From the NCBI RefSeq assembly GCF_900187065.1, contig NZ_LT906483.1, positions 1,550,001 through 1,614,000 on the forward strand: a stretch of DNA of 64,000 nucleotides, in the 5' to 3' direction. Shown here piece after piece: positions 34,068 through 44,909 of the stretch (position 1 is its first letter; every line of letters starts with the position of its first letter). The position numbers and the translations under genes were made by a program. Under the pieces are notes generated by a model, which saw only the letters and a program-made list of their open reading frames with translations, was not told the origin of the DNA and did not search any database. This DNA comes from Mycolicibacterium thermoresistibile (GTDB lineage: Bacteria; Actinomycetota; Actinomycetes; Mycobacteriales; Mycobacteriaceae).

Positions 34068-35297
34068 TCATGCTGCGGTGTGCAGTTTTTGTACGGCACC
34101 GTGCCGGGCGGGGTCGTAGGGGCTTTGGTCGTGCCAGCAGCGGTAGATGACGCGAATCCAGGCGCGGGCGAGGATTCGCACGGCGTGGGGGTGGTCGTGT
34201 CCGCGCGCGCGGGCTCGGTTGTAGATGTCGGCTGCCCAAGTGCTTTGGTGTCGGCTGTTGTCAGCGAAGGTGGTCAGTGCTCGGCGGAAGCGTTTGTTGC
34301 ATGCCCAGCGGAAGTGCACGGCGTGTTGTTTGCCGGAAGATTTGGTGACGGGAGTGACCCCGGCCAGGGCGGCCACGGCGTCGGGACCGTCGTAGGCTGC
34401 ACGGGAGTCGCCCCACTCGGCGAGCACCTGGGCGGCGTTGATCTGACCCGACCTTGGCAGCGACGTGAAGACCTCGGCGTCCGGGTGCTCCCCGAGGCGG
34501 GCGATGACGGATCGGTCGAGGGCCTTGCCTGCGCTGTTGAGCGCCTCGATGACGCTGACGAGGGCCAGCACGACGTCGCGGACGGCGATAGTCAGGACGG
34601 GATCGGTGGTGCCTGCGGGTGCGCTGCGCAGCCGGGTCAACAGTTCTTTGACTGGTCGTCGACCGGAATAGGAATGCTTGACAAGGAACGCAGCCAAGCG
34701 TTTCTCTCCGAGTCGAGCGGCGCTGGCCGCGGTGGGATAGCGACGCAGGAACGCCAGGCTGATTGGAGATTCGACGTCGGCGAAGATCGCTTTGGCGCCA
34801 GGCCAGTGATCATCGAGCAGGGCGCTGAGTTGGTTGGTGGCCGCCACCCGCATGGCGACAACGTCGTCGCGGGTGCGGACCACCGTGCGCAGCGCCTTGG
34901 TCGACGAACTGTACGGGGCTGCGGGGCGCAGTCGATGGTGGCGCAAGCGCAGGTATTCGGCGATCACCAGGGCGTCACCGGCATCAGACTTGGCGCCGGA
35001 GATGACTTCGCCGTCCCGCCACGTTTTGATGGCGTTCGGGGATACCGGGATGACCGGGTGGCCGGCTTCGAGCAGCAGGTCGACCAGCCGCCCATTGGGT
35101 CGTTCGATCCCGATGTGCACATCGGCGGGATCGCCGAACTTGGACAGTTTGCGAATCAGTGTGGCGATGCCATCGGCAGTATGGTCAATCATGAACTGCG
35201 CCAGTATCTTTCCCACTGCGGACAGCACGCACACGGCATGAGTGGCGGCAGCCCAGTCCAACCCGACGTAGATGATTTCTGCGGTTTCCTCGGACAA
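34068..35297 (-). CDS. IS110-family DEDD transposase/recombinase
   Basis: 409 residues, intact. The RuvC-like DEDD domain shows Asp14 (VGLDWA), Glu65 (IGIERPNG), Asp105 and Asp108 (SDAGDAL). The C-terminal Transposase_20 domain has ALAGVTPVTKSSGK with the presumed nucleophilic serine at about 321. Such enzymes are guided by a bridge RNA encoded in the element's own non-coding end to join donor and target. The gene is antisense to the host operon and would also disturb its transcription. Confidence 0.93.
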   Translation of the reverse strand: MSEETAEIIYVGLDWAAATHAVCVLSAVGKILAQFMIDHTADGIATLIRKLSKFGDPADVHIGIERPNGRLVDLLLEAGHPVIPVSPNAIKTWRDGEVISGAKSDAGDALVIAEYLRLRHHRLRPAAPYSSSTKALRTVVRTRDDVVAMRVAATNQLSALLDDHWPGAKAIFADVESPISLAFLRRYPTAASAARLGEKRLAAFLVKHSYSGRRPVKELLTRLRSAPAGTTDPVLTIAVRDVVLALVSVIEALNSAGKALDRSVIARLGEHPDAEVFTSLPRSGQINAAQVLAEWGDSRAAYDGPDAVAALAGVTPVTKSSGKQHAVHFRWACNKRFRRALTTFADNSRHQSTWAADIYNRARARGHDHPHAVRILARAWIRVIYRCWHDQSPYDPARHGAVQKLHTAA

Positions 35298-35530
35298 CGA
35301 ATCTCCTCAAGGTGGCAGCGACGACGCGGCGAGGGGGTCGACCACCGGACGGTCACTAACTGGCGCTCTGCGGCGCGTCTTCCTGATGCCGGTCTGCGAC
35401 TCCGGGAGGGCCGAGGGCGGCGGTGTCATGCTGGCCCTCTACGAGCGACCGCACCTGGCCGTCACCTCGGCCCCCGCCGAGTCCCTTCAACGAACACCCA
35501 TCAGGCATCCGCAATAAGGATGGTGCCCTA
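35298..35530 (-). ncRNA. Candidate bridge RNA region of the IS110-family element
   Basis: Non-coding sequence upstream of the transposase start, where IS110-group elements encode the bridge RNA. A 7-bp stem (35406-35412 with 35433-35439) encloses a 20-nt loop. Read on the transposase strand, the loop contains GCATGAC and ACCGCC, matching both sides of the insertion site. A second segment (35351-35358) is complementary to the element/flank junction at 35529-35536. The transcript ends are unknown. Confidence 0.5.
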
Positions 35531-36337
35531 GTGACCGCCCCGGTGTCCCCGGCGCCCGACGCGATCACCGGCGTGGTGCGCGGTGTGCGCGCCGAGGGTG
35601 TCCGCACCGGCGGCCGCAGCCGGCTGTGGGCGGTGATCATGCCGGCCGCGGTCGGGATCCCCGTGGTCATCACTCTCGGCATCGCCCTCATCGCCGAGGC
35701 GTTCGCCCGCATCCCGGGCCAGATCTCGGTGCTGCAGGTGTCCACCTCCAACGCGGCGTACTGGGTCATCACCATCACCACCACGCTGGTGGCGGTCGCG
35801 GCCGCGGACGGCCAGGCGTCGGAAAGCCGTCATGGCACAGCCGAACACGTCCGGCTGGCGATGCCGTCCCGATGGTCGATGCTCACCGCCCGCTGGGTGT
35901 TCTACGGCGGGCTGGGCGCAGTGATCGCCGCGCTCACCCTGATCGGCGTGTTGTCGGCGCTGCCCGCCGTCGCCCCGACGGTGTACGGGACGGTGTCGTG
36001 GACCGATCCGGTCGGGCTGCGCCTGCTGTGGACGGTGCCGCTGCTGGCCGTGTTCGCCGCCGGCGCCGGTGTCGGCGTGGGGGCGCTGGTGCGCTCACCG
36101 CTCGCGGCGGTCAGCGCGATTCTGTTGTGGGCGTTCGTCTGTGAGACCGCCGCCGGGTATCTGCCCAGCGGGGCGACCCTGCAGCGCTTCATGCCGATGC
36201 TCAACGCGGTGTACGCCACCGGGCAGGACACCGTGCTCACCCCGCCGTGGGGCCAGAACCCGGCACTGCTCTACACCTGCGCAGTGTTCACGACGATCTT
36301 CGCGATCGCCGCCATCGAAAGGACGATCAGAAAATGA
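35531..36337 (+). CDS. ABC transporter permease (ABC-2-like membrane protein)
   Basis: 268 residues with about six hydrophobic membrane segments (around AVIMPAAVGIPVVITLGIALI, YWVITITTTLVAVAA, VFYGGLGAVIAALTLIGVL, LLAVFAAGAGVGVG and LLYTCAVFTTIFAIAAI). It is the membrane partner of the ATPase at 33346. The start GTG 35531 combines the last base of the IS110-family element with TG of the original ATG. The protein is thus intact but lacks its native coupling to the ATPase gene. Stop and next ATG overlap (ATGA). Confidence 0.8.
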   Translation: MTAPVSPAPDAITGVVRGVRAEGVRTGGRSRLWAVIMPAAVGIPVVITLGIALIAEAFARIPGQISVLQVSTSNAAYWVITITTTLVAVAAADGQASESRHGTAEHVRLAMPSRWSMLTARWVFYGGLGAVIAALTLIGVLSALPAVAPTVYGTVSWTDPVGLRLLWTVPLLAVFAAGAGVGVGALVRSPLAAVSAILLWAFVCETAAGYLPSGATLQRFMPMLNAVYATGQDTVLTPPWGQNPALLYTCAVFTTIFAIAAIERTIRK

Positions 36338-37137
36338 CTGCCAAATCACCACTTCCGCTTGCCAACCGGTCCGACGCCGACCTGCCCGGCCACTGGCTGC
36401 TGGCGCGGCTGGGCAAGCGGGTGCTGCGCCCCGGCGGGCTGGAACTGACCCGGCGGCTGCTCACGGCCGCCCGCGTGACCGGGGCCGACGTCGTCGAGCT
36501 GGGCCCCGGCCTGGGGCGCACCGCCACCGACATCGTCGCGGCCGGGCCCCGCTCCTACGTCGGCGTGGACGACACCGCCGCCGCCACCGAAGCCGTCCGC
36601 AGGATCGTCGAACCGGTCGACGGCAAGGTGGTGGTGGCCAACGCGGCCGACACCGGCCTGCCCTCCGGCAGCGCCGATGTGGTGATCGGTGAGGCGATGC
36701 TGACCATGCAGGGAGACCGGGACAAGCGGGCGATCGTCAACGAGGCGTTCCGGGTGCTGCGCCCGGGCGGGCGGTACGCGATCCACGAGCTCGGTCTGCA
36801 GCCGGACTCGTTGCCGCAGGACACTAAGGACCAGATCCGCAAGGACATGGCCCGAGCGATCAAGGTCAACGCGCGGCCGCTGACCGCCTCCGAGTGGGTC
36901 AACCTGCTGACCGACGCCGGGTTCGAGGTGGTCAGCGTCGATCACGCGAAGATGGCGCTGCTCAACCCCGGCCGGGTGCTGGCCGACGAGGGTCTGTTCG
37001 GTGCGCTGCGCATCGTCGGCAACCTGATCAGGCGTCCGGCCGCGCGGAAACGGGTCATCGGTATGCGCAAGACCTTTCAGCGGTATCGTCACTCGCTGAC
37101 CGCGATCGCCGTGGTCGGAGTCGTACCGGAGAAGTGA
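36334..37137 (+). CDS. SAM-dependent methyltransferase
   Basis: 267 residues, class I Rossmann-like. Motif I is VVELGPGLGRT, the acidic strand end YVGVDD follows, then NAADTGLPSGSADVVIGEAML and RVLRPGGRYAIHEL. Substrate unknown. Translationally coupled to the permease (4-bp overlap) and followed 13 bp later by the HTH regulator. The operon as a whole is under the iron box, so methylation of a metallophore-type small molecule or a regulatory role is possible but unproven. Confidence 0.85.
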   Translation: MTAKSPLPLANRSDADLPGHWLLARLGKRVLRPGGLELTRRLLTAARVTGADVVELGPGLGRTATDIVAAGPRSYVGVDDTAAATEAVRRIVEPVDGKVVVANAADTGLPSGSADVVIGEAMLTMQGDRDKRAIVNEAFRVLRPGGRYAIHELGLQPDSLPQDTKDQIRKDMARAIKVNARPLTASEWVNLLTDAGFEVVSVDHAKMALLNPGRVLADEGLFGALRIVGNLIRRPAARKRVIGMRKTFQRYRHSLTAIAVVGVVPEK

Positions 37138-37150
37138 CGAACCGGAAGGG

Positions 37151-37831
37151 ATGTCAGTGTCAGCGCCGCGCCACGACCTCGATGCGCCGCAGTCGGAGCG
37201 GGCCGCCGGCCGGCAGCGCCGGAAGGTGCTCGACGTGGTGAAGCGGGCCGCGGAGCCCGTCGACGCCCAGCAGGTCGCCGACGCGCTGCGGATCCACGTC
37301 ACGACGGCGCGGTTTCACCTGTCGACCCTGGAGGGCCAGGGGGCGATCCGGCGCCGCCGGGCCCGCAACGGCGGCCGCGGCCGTCCGCGGCTCACCTACG
37401 AGCCGACACCCCGGCTCGACTATGCCGACATCGTGTCGTTGTTCGCCACCCACCTCGGCGGCACCCCCGTGGAACGGGAACGGCGGGCCACGTTGATCGG
37501 GGCGGATCTGGCCCGCCGGGTCCGGGTGGCGCGCCGCCGCGACGAGTCCACGGTCGCCGACCTGGTGGTCGAGACGTTGGGCGAGCTGGGTTTTCAGGTG
37601 CGCAATGTGCTGACCTCGTTCGGCGAGGTGACGGTGCAGATCTGCACCTGCCCGCTGGCCGAGGTCGCCGAGACGGCGCCGGAAGTGGTCCGGGGTATCC
37701 AGCAGGGCCTCATCCAGGAAGTGGTCGACCGCAATGCCGAGGTCATCGGCGGCCGCTACCGGGTGGCCGTCACCCCCGACCCGCGGGCCGGGTCCTGCGA
37801 GGTTGGCCTGATCCTGCGGCCCGGCGACTGA
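37151..37831 (+). CDS. Winged-HTH regulator with C-terminal cysteine-containing domain (COG2345-like)
   Basis: 226 residues. N-terminal winged helix (about 20-80: RRKVLDVVKRAAEPVDAQQVADALRIHVTTARFHLSTLEGQG), with a basic wing RRRRARNGGRGRPR. The C-terminal domain has CTC (QICTCPLAEV) and a further Cys near the end (AGSCEVGL), the spacing seen in SufR-like and related predicted regulators that may bind metal or Fe-S. That would fit an iron-responsive operon. Ligand binding is an inference. Confidence 0.8.
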   Translation: MSVSAPRHDLDAPQSERAAGRQRRKVLDVVKRAAEPVDAQQVADALRIHVTTARFHLSTLEGQGAIRRRRARNGGRGRPRLTYEPTPRLDYADIVSLFATHLGGTPVERERRATLIGADLARRVRVARRRDESTVADLVVETLGELGFQVRNVLTSFGEVTVQICTCPLAEVAETAPEVVRGIQQGLIQEVVDRNAEVIGGRYRVAVTPDPRAGSCEVGLILRPGD

Positions 37832-37861
37832 CCACCGATTCATCGAACGAGGGAGACTCCA

Positions 37862-38203
37862 GTGCAACCAGTTTCGCTCACCGACCTGAGCGAGGAGCAG
37901 CTCACCGCGGCGAAGGACGCCGGCAGCGGGCGTACCGTCGCCACCGTTCACGGCGGTCGCGATCACACCCTGAAACAGGTGGTGCTGACACTGGCCGCGG
38001 GCCACGAGCTGTCCGACCACGAAAACCCCGGCGAGGCAACCCTGTTGGTGCTGCGCGGACACGTCCGGCTGGGGACCGCCGGCGGCTCCGTCGAGGTCGC
38101 CGAGGGTGAGTATCTGGTGATCCCGCCGGAGCGGCACCACCTCGTCGCCGTCGAGGACTCGACGGTGCTGCTGTCGGTCGTGCCCAGGAACCGGGCCGGC
38201 TGA
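37862..38203 (+). CDS. Small single-domain cupin protein
   Basis: 113 residues. Cupin motif 1 is approximated by LAAGHELSDHENPGEATLLVLRG and motif 2 by EGEYLVIPPERHHLVAVED. Histidines and a glutamate are placed for metal binding, although motif 1 is poor in the canonical H-x-H. Members act as small-molecule sensors or minor enzymes. It is the last gene of the iron-box operon, 30 bp after the HTH gene, with GGGAGA before its GTG start. Confidence 0.8.
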   Translation: MQPVSLTDLSEEQLTAAKDAGSGRTVATVHGGRDHTLKQVVLTLAAGHELSDHENPGEATLLVLRGHVRLGTAGGSVEVAEGEYLVIPPERHHLVAVEDSTVLLSVVPRNRAG

Positions 38204-38405
38204 ACGCCTCTCGGCGCCGCCGGTCTCAGGGTGTGATGGTGAGGGTGCCGTCGTCGTGGACGGTCCACCGCGGGTTGTGGGCCACCTCCAATGCCGCTGA
38301 ACCGGCCGTCGATCGGGCGGCGCGCGTCCTCGGCGAGATCATCCCGGCCGAAGAGGGCCAGCCCGATCCCGGGCAGCTGGTGAGACGCCACACCGTCGGC
38401 GTGGA

Positions 38406-39584
38406 CTACTTCACCGTGTGTCGAGGCCCGTGTTTCTTGTACAGCGCCCTGAGCATGCGGTCGCGGAACGCGCGGTTGTCGATCAGCCTCACGCCGGCCT
38501 CGGCGATCTTCGGGTAGCCGATCAGTTTGTGCATGTAGCGGCCGCGACGGTACTCCTTGCCCCAGGCCGCCTCCATGCGCTGCGCGTAGTTGGTGAAGTC
38601 GTCGGGGCCACCGTTGAGCAGCGCCGCGATCGCGCATTCGCCGGCCGCCAGCCCGGATTCCAGCGCCTTGGAGATCCCGGCCCCGGACGCCGGTTTGCCG
38701 GCGCCCAGCGAGTCGCCGGCGAACAGCACGCCCGGCCGCCACGGCGGCCACGCGGTGAACCCCATCGGCAGCCGCCAGGCGCGCACGCTCTTGTTCTTCT
38801 TGAGCTCCTCGATCGGCGGGAGGTCCCACTCGCGCGGCAGCGTGCGCAGGAACTCGCCGAGAAACTGGGTGGCATTGATCGACTGCCAGTTCTTGTAACT
38901 GTTGACGTAGCCGAGGCCGATGTTGAACCGGCCGCCGCCCATCGGGAACACCCAGCCGTAGCCGGGCAGCTGATCCCCCTGGAACACCAGCTTGAGGTAG
39001 ATGTCCAGCGAGTCGGAGTCCGGGCGGTTGGCGTGCATCTCCGAGCGGATCGCGATGGCGGAGTAGCCGTTGTACTGCGAATCGAGCTTGAGCGCCCGTT
39101 TGATGGGGGAGTAGGCGCCGTCGGCGGCGATCACCGCGTCGCCGTACACCTTCTCGCCGCTCTTCAGCGTGACCCCGACGACCCGCCCGCGTTCCACGAT
39201 CGGCGCGGCCACCTCCGCGGACTGCCGCACCTCCGCACCGGCGGATTCGGCGTGCTTGAGCAGCAGCGCGTCGAGCACGGTCCGGCTCACCGTGTGGCCG
39301 TGATCGGGCATGCCGGGGCGCTGCGGGAACGACAGCTCCCACTGGCTGGGGCTGAACACCGTGACCCGGTTGATGCGGTGGAACTTGGCGACCTCGTCGG
39401 CCAGGCCCATCTTCTGCAGATAGCTCACCGCGCGGGCGGTCAGACCGTCCCCACACGGTTTGTCGCGCGGGAATTCGGCCTTGTCCAGGACCACCACCTT
39501 CGCGCCGGTCTGGGCCGCCTGCCAGGCGGCCGCGGAGCCCGCCGGGCCGCCACCGGCGATGACCAGGTCGTAGCGCTGCGTCAT
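38406..39584 (-). CDS. Geranylgeranyl reductase-family FAD oxidoreductase (MenJ-like)
   Basis: 392 residues. The FAD motif GGGPAGSAAAWQAAQTGAKVVVLDK is N-terminal, followed by FPRDKPCGDGLT, the hallmark of the geranylgeranyl reductase family. ADGAYSPIKRAL and FAGDSLGAGKPASGAGIS form the second FAD contact. MenJ in mycobacteria reduces one double bond of the menaquinone side chain; this could be that enzyme or a paralogue acting on polyprenols. It is divergent from the TetR at 39761. Confidence 0.85.
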   Translation of the reverse strand: MTQRYDLVIAGGGPAGSAAAWQAAQTGAKVVVLDKAEFPRDKPCGDGLTARAVSYLQKMGLADEVAKFHRINRVTVFSPSQWELSFPQRPGMPDHGHTVSRTVLDALLLKHAESAGAEVRQSAEVAAPIVERGRVVGVTLKSGEKVYGDAVIAADGAYSPIKRALKLDSQYNGYSAIAIRSEMHANRPDSDSLDIYLKLVFQGDQLPGYGWVFPMGGGRFNIGLGYVNSYKNWQSINATQFLGEFLRTLPREWDLPPIEELKKNKSVRAWRLPMGFTAWPPWRPGVLFAGDSLGAGKPASGAGISKALESGLAAGECAIAALLNGGPDDFTNYAQRMEAAWGKEYRRGRYMHKLIGYPKIAEAGVRLIDNRAFRDRMLRALYKKHGPRHTVK

Positions 39585-39748
39585 AAACCTCGTTCCACTC
39601 GTCGAGTTTGTCGCCCGCGATAGTACCGAAGCCCTCGGTGGTCAGCGCGTCGAGCGATTGGCCTGCGCAGCCGGGTTCGTCGGGGTGTGCCGGCGCCGGA
39701 CGTCGGTACCGGAAGCCGGGCCTACCAGGTCAGACGGCGTGCCGAGGG

Positions 39749-39754
39749 TACAGT
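39749..39754 (+). promoter_or_regulatory. -10 element of a leaderless TetR transcript
   Basis: TACAGT ends six bases before the GTG at 39761, placing the transcription start at or next to the start codon. No Shine-Dalgarno-like sequence is well placed. Confidence 0.45.
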
Positions 39755-39760
39755 GAGGGA

Positions 39761-40513
39761 GTGCGACGAGGGTCCAAGCCACGCAGCGGTGGCGCACCGG
39801 GTGCCAAGGCCGGCGCCAAGGTGGACGCGCGCAGCGAACGCTGGCGCGAACACCGCAAGAAGGTGCGCGCCGAGATCGTCGACGCCGCATACCGCGCGAT
39901 CGACCGGCTGGGCCCGGAACTGAGCCTGCGCGAGATCGCCGCCGAGGCCGGCACCGCCAAACCCAAGATCTACCGCCATTTCACCGACAAGGCCGACCTG
40001 CACCAGGCGATCGGCCAGCGGCTGCGGGACATGCTGTGGGCGGCGATCTTCCCCTCGATCGACCTGTCCGCCGACTCCGGCCGCGAGATCATCCGGCGCA
40101 GCGTCGAACAGTACGTGCGGTTGGTCGACCAGCATCCCAACGTGCTGCGGTTCCTGCTGCAGGGCCGGTTCGCCGACCAGAGCGCGTCGGCGGCGCGGGC
40201 CCTCAACGAGGGCCGCGACATCACGCTGGCGATGGCCGACATGTTCGACAACGAACTCCGTGAGATCGAGCTCGACCCGACGGCGCTGGAGCTGGCCGCG
40301 CACGCGGCGTTCGGATCCATCGCCTCGGCGACCGACTGGTGGCTGGGCGCCGAAACGGACAGCCCCCGCCGCATGCCGTCCGACCAGTTCATCGCGCATC
40401 TGACCACCATCACCGTCGGCGCGATCAACGGCACCTGCGAGATGCTCGGCATCAAGATCGACCCTGATCTGCCGCTGCACGCGGGGGTGCGCCGCCGCGA
40501 GGACGTCGCCTGA
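39761..40513 (+). CDS. TetR-family transcriptional regulator (Rv3050c-like)
   Basis: 250 residues from GTG 39761. A basic N-terminal tail (RRGSKPRSGGAPGAKAGAK) precedes the HTH (RAEIVDAAYRAIDRLGPELSLREIAAEAGTAKPKIYRHFTDK). The C-terminal domain ends with TVGAINGTCEMLGIKID. It lies upstream of a Baeyer-Villiger monooxygenase as in M. tuberculosis and probably controls it. It is also divergent from the geranylgeranyl-reductase-like gene. Confidence 0.88.
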   Translation: MRRGSKPRSGGAPGAKAGAKVDARSERWREHRKKVRAEIVDAAYRAIDRLGPELSLREIAAEAGTAKPKIYRHFTDKADLHQAIGQRLRDMLWAAIFPSIDLSADSGREIIRRSVEQYVRLVDQHPNVLRFLLQGRFADQSASAARALNEGRDITLAMADMFDNELREIELDPTALELAAHAAFGSIASATDWWLGAETDSPRRMPSDQFIAHLTTITVGAINGTCEMLGIKIDPDLPLHAGVRRREDVA

Positions 40514-40583
40514 TTCACCTGCCTGATCCGCCTGCCTGACCCGCCTGCCTGATCGACCCGCCTGTCCCGCCTGACTGATCGAC
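40509..40583. repeat. Degenerate tandem repeat of CCGCCTG units
   Basis: Variants of CCGCCTGCCTGATC recur six or seven times between the TetR stop and the monooxygenase promoter. Units are 9-17 bp, and the array begins within the last TetR codons. It is likely slippage-prone. Confidence 0.7.
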
Positions 40584-40686
40584 CGGGCCCGACGAGTCAT
40601 TGACACCGTCCCCCGACGACCGGACGATGGAGGTATCCGGTACCGCCGGTCCCAGGATCGGCAATCGCAGTAGGAGAGACGCAACG

Positions 40687-43279
<2,593 letters not shown>

Positions 43280-43308
43280 TCACGCCGACAGGGTTCAGCC
43301 AACACGAT

Positions 43309-44055
43309 TCAATCGTCGCCGACACCCAGCGCGGCCAGCAGCGCCTCCCGGTGCGTCACGAACTCGGGGTTGCGCAATGTGCGTCGGCCGCGGAACGTCA
43401 ACTCGCGGTCGGTGACGAACCGCCCGTCGGCCAGCACCAGCACCCGATCGGCCAGGGTCACCGCCTCGTCGACGTCATGGGTCACCAGCAGCACCCCGGG
43501 CCGGTACTTGGCGCACAGCTCCTGCAGCAGCCGGTGCATGCGGATGCGGGTCAGCGCGTCCAGCGCGCCGAACGGTTCATCGGCGAGCAGCAGGGCCGGA
43601 TCGCGCACCAGCGACCGGGCCAGTGCGACGCGCTGCTGTTCTCCACCGGACAATTCGTACGGCCACGCCCGCTCCCGGCCGGCCAGCCCCACATCGGCCA
43701 GCACGGCGGCGCCCCGCCGCTCGGCGTCCCGGCCGGACAGCCCCAGTGTGACGTTGTCCAGCACCCGCGCCCACGGCAGCAACCGCGAATCCTGAAACAC
43801 CACGGCGACATCGCGGGACACGTACACGTCCCCGCCACCCCCGCCTGCGCCGCCATGATCCAGCCCGGCCAGGGCCCGCAGCAGGGTGCTCTTCCCGGAC
43901 CCGCTGCGGCCCAACAACGCGACGAACTCACCCCGGCGGATCGTCAGATCGATGCCGTCGAGAACGGCGCCGGCCCCGAACGACCGGTGCAGTCCCCGCA
44001 CCACCGCGACCGGCTCGGCGCGGTTCCCCGTCAGCCGCCCAGGGCCCGCCGCCAT
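43309..44055 (-). CDS. SsuB-like sulfonate/nitrate-type ABC transporter ATPase
   Basis: 248 residues. Walker A GRSGSGKST, Q-loop VVFQDSRLLPW, signature LSGGEQQRVALA, Walker B ALLLADEPFGALDA and H-loop VTHDVDEA are present, the pattern of the SsuB/TauB/NrtC group. A Gly-rich insertion (GGAGGGGG) sits before the Q-loop. The start ATG 44055 overlaps the permease gene by 25 bp. Last gene of a four-gene sulfur-acquisition operon, convergent with nrdF2. Confidence 0.88.
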   Translation of the reverse strand: MAAGPGRLTGNRAEPVAVVRGLHRSFGAGAVLDGIDLTIRRGEFVALLGRSGSGKSTLLRALAGLDHGGAGGGGGDVYVSRDVAVVFQDSRLLPWARVLDNVTLGLSGRDAERRGAAVLADVGLAGRERAWPYELSGGEQQRVALARSLVRDPALLLADEPFGALDALTRIRMHRLLQELCAKYRPGVLLVTHDVDEAVTLADRVLVLADGRFVTDRELTFRGRRTLRNPEFVTHREALLAALGVGDD

Positions 44056-44909
44056 GACAGCGCCCTCCGTTCGATGGTCCGGACCAGATGGTCGCCGGCC
44101 AGCCCGAACACCGCGTAGACCACCAGGCCGACGACCACGACCTCCAGCTGGCCGTACAACCGGGCCTGGGTCATGAGAAAGCCGACCCCGCTGGTGGCGT
44201 TCACCTGCTCGACCACCACCAGCGCAGTCCAAGAAATCGTCACCGCCAGCCGCAACCCGGTGAAGAATCCGGGCAACGCCCCGGGCAGTGCGACCTTCCG
44301 GATGAACTGGACGCGCGACAACCCGACCGTCTGCGCCAATTCCACATGGCGCAGGTCGACCCCTTTCAGCTGCGCGGTGGTGTTGATGTACACCGGGATG
44401 AGCACACTGGTGGCGATGATCACGATCTTCATGGTGTCGCCGATGCCGAACCAGATGATCGCCAGCGGGATGATCGCCAGGGTGGGCACCGCGCGCTTGA
44501 TCTGAATGGGTCCGTCGACGAGCGCCTCGCCGATCCGGCTCAATCCGGCCAGCAGGGCCAGCGCCAGACCCGCCGCCACCCCGATCGCCAGCGAGATCAG
44601 CGACAGTTTCAGCGAGGCCGCGACGTTGGCGGGCAGCCGGCCGTCCGACCAGAGTTCGGCGGCGGTCCGGGCGATGTCGAACGGATGCGGCAGGGTCCGC
44701 GGATCGAGAATGCCCAGTTGCGAGGTGATCAACCAGAGCGCCACCAGCAGCAGCGGTCCGACGGCAAGCGCCGCCGGGACGGCCCTGCCCGGCCCCAACC
44801 GGGTCCGGTGCTCGCCGCGGTGAAGCAGCTGCGCGTCGGTGACGTCGGCCCGACGCTGCGCCGGTGATCGCAACCGGGGCGCCGGTCGGGCGGTCTGCAG
44901 GCTGGTCAC
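44031..44909 (-). CDS. SsuC-like sulfonate-type ABC transporter permease
   Basis: 292 residues with about six membrane helices. The EAA loop region reads DLRHVELAQTVGLSRVQFIRKVALPGALPGFFTGLR, characteristic of the binding-protein-dependent nitrate/sulfonate/taurine family. The start is GTG 44909, preceded by GAGGAGG; it overlaps the binding-protein stop by 4 bp (GTGA). The first 50 residues are hydrophilic and Arg-rich, unusually long for the family. Confidence 0.88.
   Translation of the reverse strand: MTSLQTARPAPRLRSPAQRRADVTDAQLLHRGEHRTRLGPGRAVPAALAVGPLLLVALWLITSQLGILDPRTLPHPFDIARTAAELWSDGRLPANVAASLKLSLISLAIGVAAGLALALLAGLSRIGEALVDGPIQIKRAVPTLAIIPLAIIWFGIGDTMKIVIIATSVLIPVYINTTAQLKGVDLRHVELAQTVGLSRVQFIRKVALPGALPGFFTGLRLAVTISWTALVVVEQVNATSGVGFLMTQARLYGQLEVVVVGLVVYAVFGLAGDHLVRTIERRALSWRRALGG

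Larger units (their letters stand above)
34040..35531 (-). mobile_element. IS110-family insertion sequence at the ATPase/permease junction
   Basis: About 1.49 kb with one transposase gene on the minus strand, a 3' non-coding end of about 28 bp and a 5' non-coding end of about 230 bp. There are no terminal inverted repeats, as in the IS110 group. The flanks share TGAC (34036-34039 and 35532-35535). The uninterrupted sequence would therefore read ATGACCGCC, the overlap of the ATPase stop with the permease start. Exact ends are uncertain by up to four bases. Confidence 0.75.

Noticed and set aside
38204..38405. Possible decayed gene fragment (minus-strand frame ending HNPRWTVHDDGTLTITP) between the cupin and geranylgeranyl-reductase-like genes
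   Set aside because: No recognisable domain and no start; could be a degraded gene end but support is too thin to annotate.
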